Under the pieces are notes generated by a model. The model saw nothing but the letters and a program-made list of their open reading frames with translations. It had not been told where the DNA came from and ran no database searches. Made by a program: the position numbers and the translations under genes. This document shows positions 6,046 through 6,602 of a stretch of 6,602 bases of DNA, in pieces (the first letter of the stretch is position 1; each line of letters starts with the position of its first letter). The DNA comes from a bacterium (GTDB lineage Bacteria; Verrucomicrobiota; Verrucomicrobiae; Opitutales; Opitutaceae): assembly GCA_021780625.1 (NCBI GenBank), contig JAJXYI010000285.1, positions 1 through 6,602 of the forward strand. Direction: 5' to 3'.

Positions 6046-6504
6046 ATGACACACGACCGCTCCCTCCCGCTGATCTACTCGTGCTCCGGCGCCTCCAGCG
6101 CCGCACAGATGGCCAATCACCTCGCCGTCCGGCTCGACCGCCTCGGCGTCGCGGAGATGTCGTGCATCGCGGGCGTGGGCGGCGACGTGAAACCCCTCGT
6201 CCGCACGGCGAAGTCCGGCCGGCCCATCATCGCCCTCGACGGCTGCCCGCTGCATTGCGCCGCCCACATCCTGCGGCGCCACGGCATCGAGCCCGAAATC
6301 CACCACGACCTCAGCCGCGAGGGCGTGGCCAAACGTTACCACGAGGACTTCGACCCCGCCCAGGCCGCCGCGCTCATGCCCGCTCTTGCGGCTGAGGCGG
6401 CCGCCCTGCGCCGGCCCGCGGACGCGCCGCCGCCCACGCCGCGATCCACACCCGCCCTCTCCATCGCGCCGGGCGCCGCCCTCAGCCACGGAGGTGCGCG
6501 ATGA
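6046..6504 (+). CDS. DGC-domain putative zinc-binding protein
   Basis: Small protein of 152 residues from the DGC family, named for its Asp-Gly-Cys motif; the biochemical role of the family is not established. Four cysteines suited to metal binding are visible: Cys13 in YSCSGASS (11-18), Cys40 in MSCIAGVGG (38-46), and Cys67 and Cys71 in LDGCPLHC (64-71). The domain covers about residues 8-105. The last 30 residues are alanine/proline-rich and look unstructured, an extension beyond the usual domain. No signal peptide or membrane segment is seen. The ATG at 6046 is the first one placing the cysteine motif near the N terminus; no Shine-Dalgarno sequence precedes it. Its stop overlaps the next gene's start (ATGA), implying translational coupling with a sulfur amino-acid enzyme. 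Together with the upstream Fe-S repair gene this suggests a thiol, metal or sulfur homeostasis role (inference). Confidence 0.85.
   Translation: MTHDRSLPLIYSCSGASSAAQMANHLAVRLDRLGVAEMSCIAGVGGDVKPLVRTAKSGRPIIALDGCPLHCAAHILRRHGIEPEIHHDLSREGVAKRYHEDFDPAQAAALMPALAAEAAALRRPADAPPPTPRSTPALSIAPGAALSHGGAR
6490..6495 (+). promoter_or_regulatory. strong Shine-Dalgarno sequence for the PLP-enzyme gene
   Basis: GGAGGT lies inside the last codons of the DGC-domain gene, five bases before the ATG at 6501. It is the only textbook ribosome binding site in the window and settles the start of the overlapping downstream gene. Confidence 0.8.
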
Positions 6505-6602
6505 GCGGCGCCACCCGACCCCGCGGCCTGTCCACGCTCGGCATCCACGCGGGCACCCACCTCGACCCCGCCACCGGCGCCGCCTGCAGCCCGGTCTTCC
6601 CG
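6501..6602 (+). CDS. Cys/Met-metabolism PLP-dependent enzyme, N-terminal fragment
   Basis: Only the first 34 residues are inside the window; the gene runs off the right edge. The segment LSTLGIHAGTHLDPATGA (10-27) followed by SPVFP is the characteristic N terminus of the trans-sulfuration enzyme family (cystathionine gamma-synthase and gamma-lyase, methionine gamma-lyase, O-acetylhomoserine sulfhydrylase). Which reaction it performs cannot be told, because the PLP lysine and substrate residues lie beyond the edge. It starts within the stop codon of the DGC-domain gene (ATGA) and has a strong GGAGGT ribosome site, so the two are co-expressed. Confidence 0.85.
   Translation, partial: MSGATRPRGLSTLGIHAGTHLDPATGAACSPVFP

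Overview
The window is GC-rich bacterial DNA carrying one arm of a bacterial microcompartment (BMC) locus of the planctomycete/verrucomicrobial (PVC) type, next to a separate, divergently transcribed stress/sulfur gene group. The gene set (two single-domain shell proteins, PduL acyltransferase, acetate/propionate-family kinase, DeoR-family repressor, class II sugar-phosphate aldolase) is the one known from PVC BMCs that break down fucose and rhamnose. High GC, scarce Shine-Dalgarno sequences and this gene set suggest a Verrucomicrobiota member, possibly near Opitutaceae. The phylum call is an inference; no 16S or other marker is present.

Minus strand, in transcription order: tandem class II aldolase (4858-3584), DeoR-family regulator (3523-2741), an AT-rich perfect palindrome that is probably the operator (2659-2684), PduL (2600-1923), BMC-H shell protein (1856-1587), second BMC-H shell protein (1562-1281), acetate/propionate-family kinase (1240-50), then a possible next gene starting at base 8 and leaving the window. 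All genes are co-directional with short gaps. The likely scheme is that the aldolase splits L-fuculose-1-phosphate or L-rhamnulose-1-phosphate into dihydroxyacetone phosphate and L-lactaldehyde. An aldehyde dehydrogenase not in this window would make the acyl-CoA inside the shell. PduL would convert it to acyl-phosphate and the kinase would recover ATP. Pentameric shell proteins and the dehydrogenases are absent here and probably lie beyond the left edge.

Plus strand: a 303-base divergent spacer holds a near-perfect FNR/DNR-type box 41.5 bases before a predicted start site. It precedes a RIC-family (YtfE/ScdA) di-iron Fe-S repair protein (5162-5893). This is followed by a four-cysteine DGC-domain putative zinc-binding protein (6046-6504), whose stop overlaps (ATGA) the start of a truncated Cys/Met-metabolism PLP enzyme (6501 to the right edge).

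The most interesting points are inside otherwise recognisable genes. The second half of the aldolase has lost all four catalytic/metal residues. The kinase has substitutions at key active-site and acyl-pocket positions, which suits an acyl-phosphate larger than acetyl-phosphate. The shell genes are preceded by almost G-free leaders without Shine-Dalgarno sequences.
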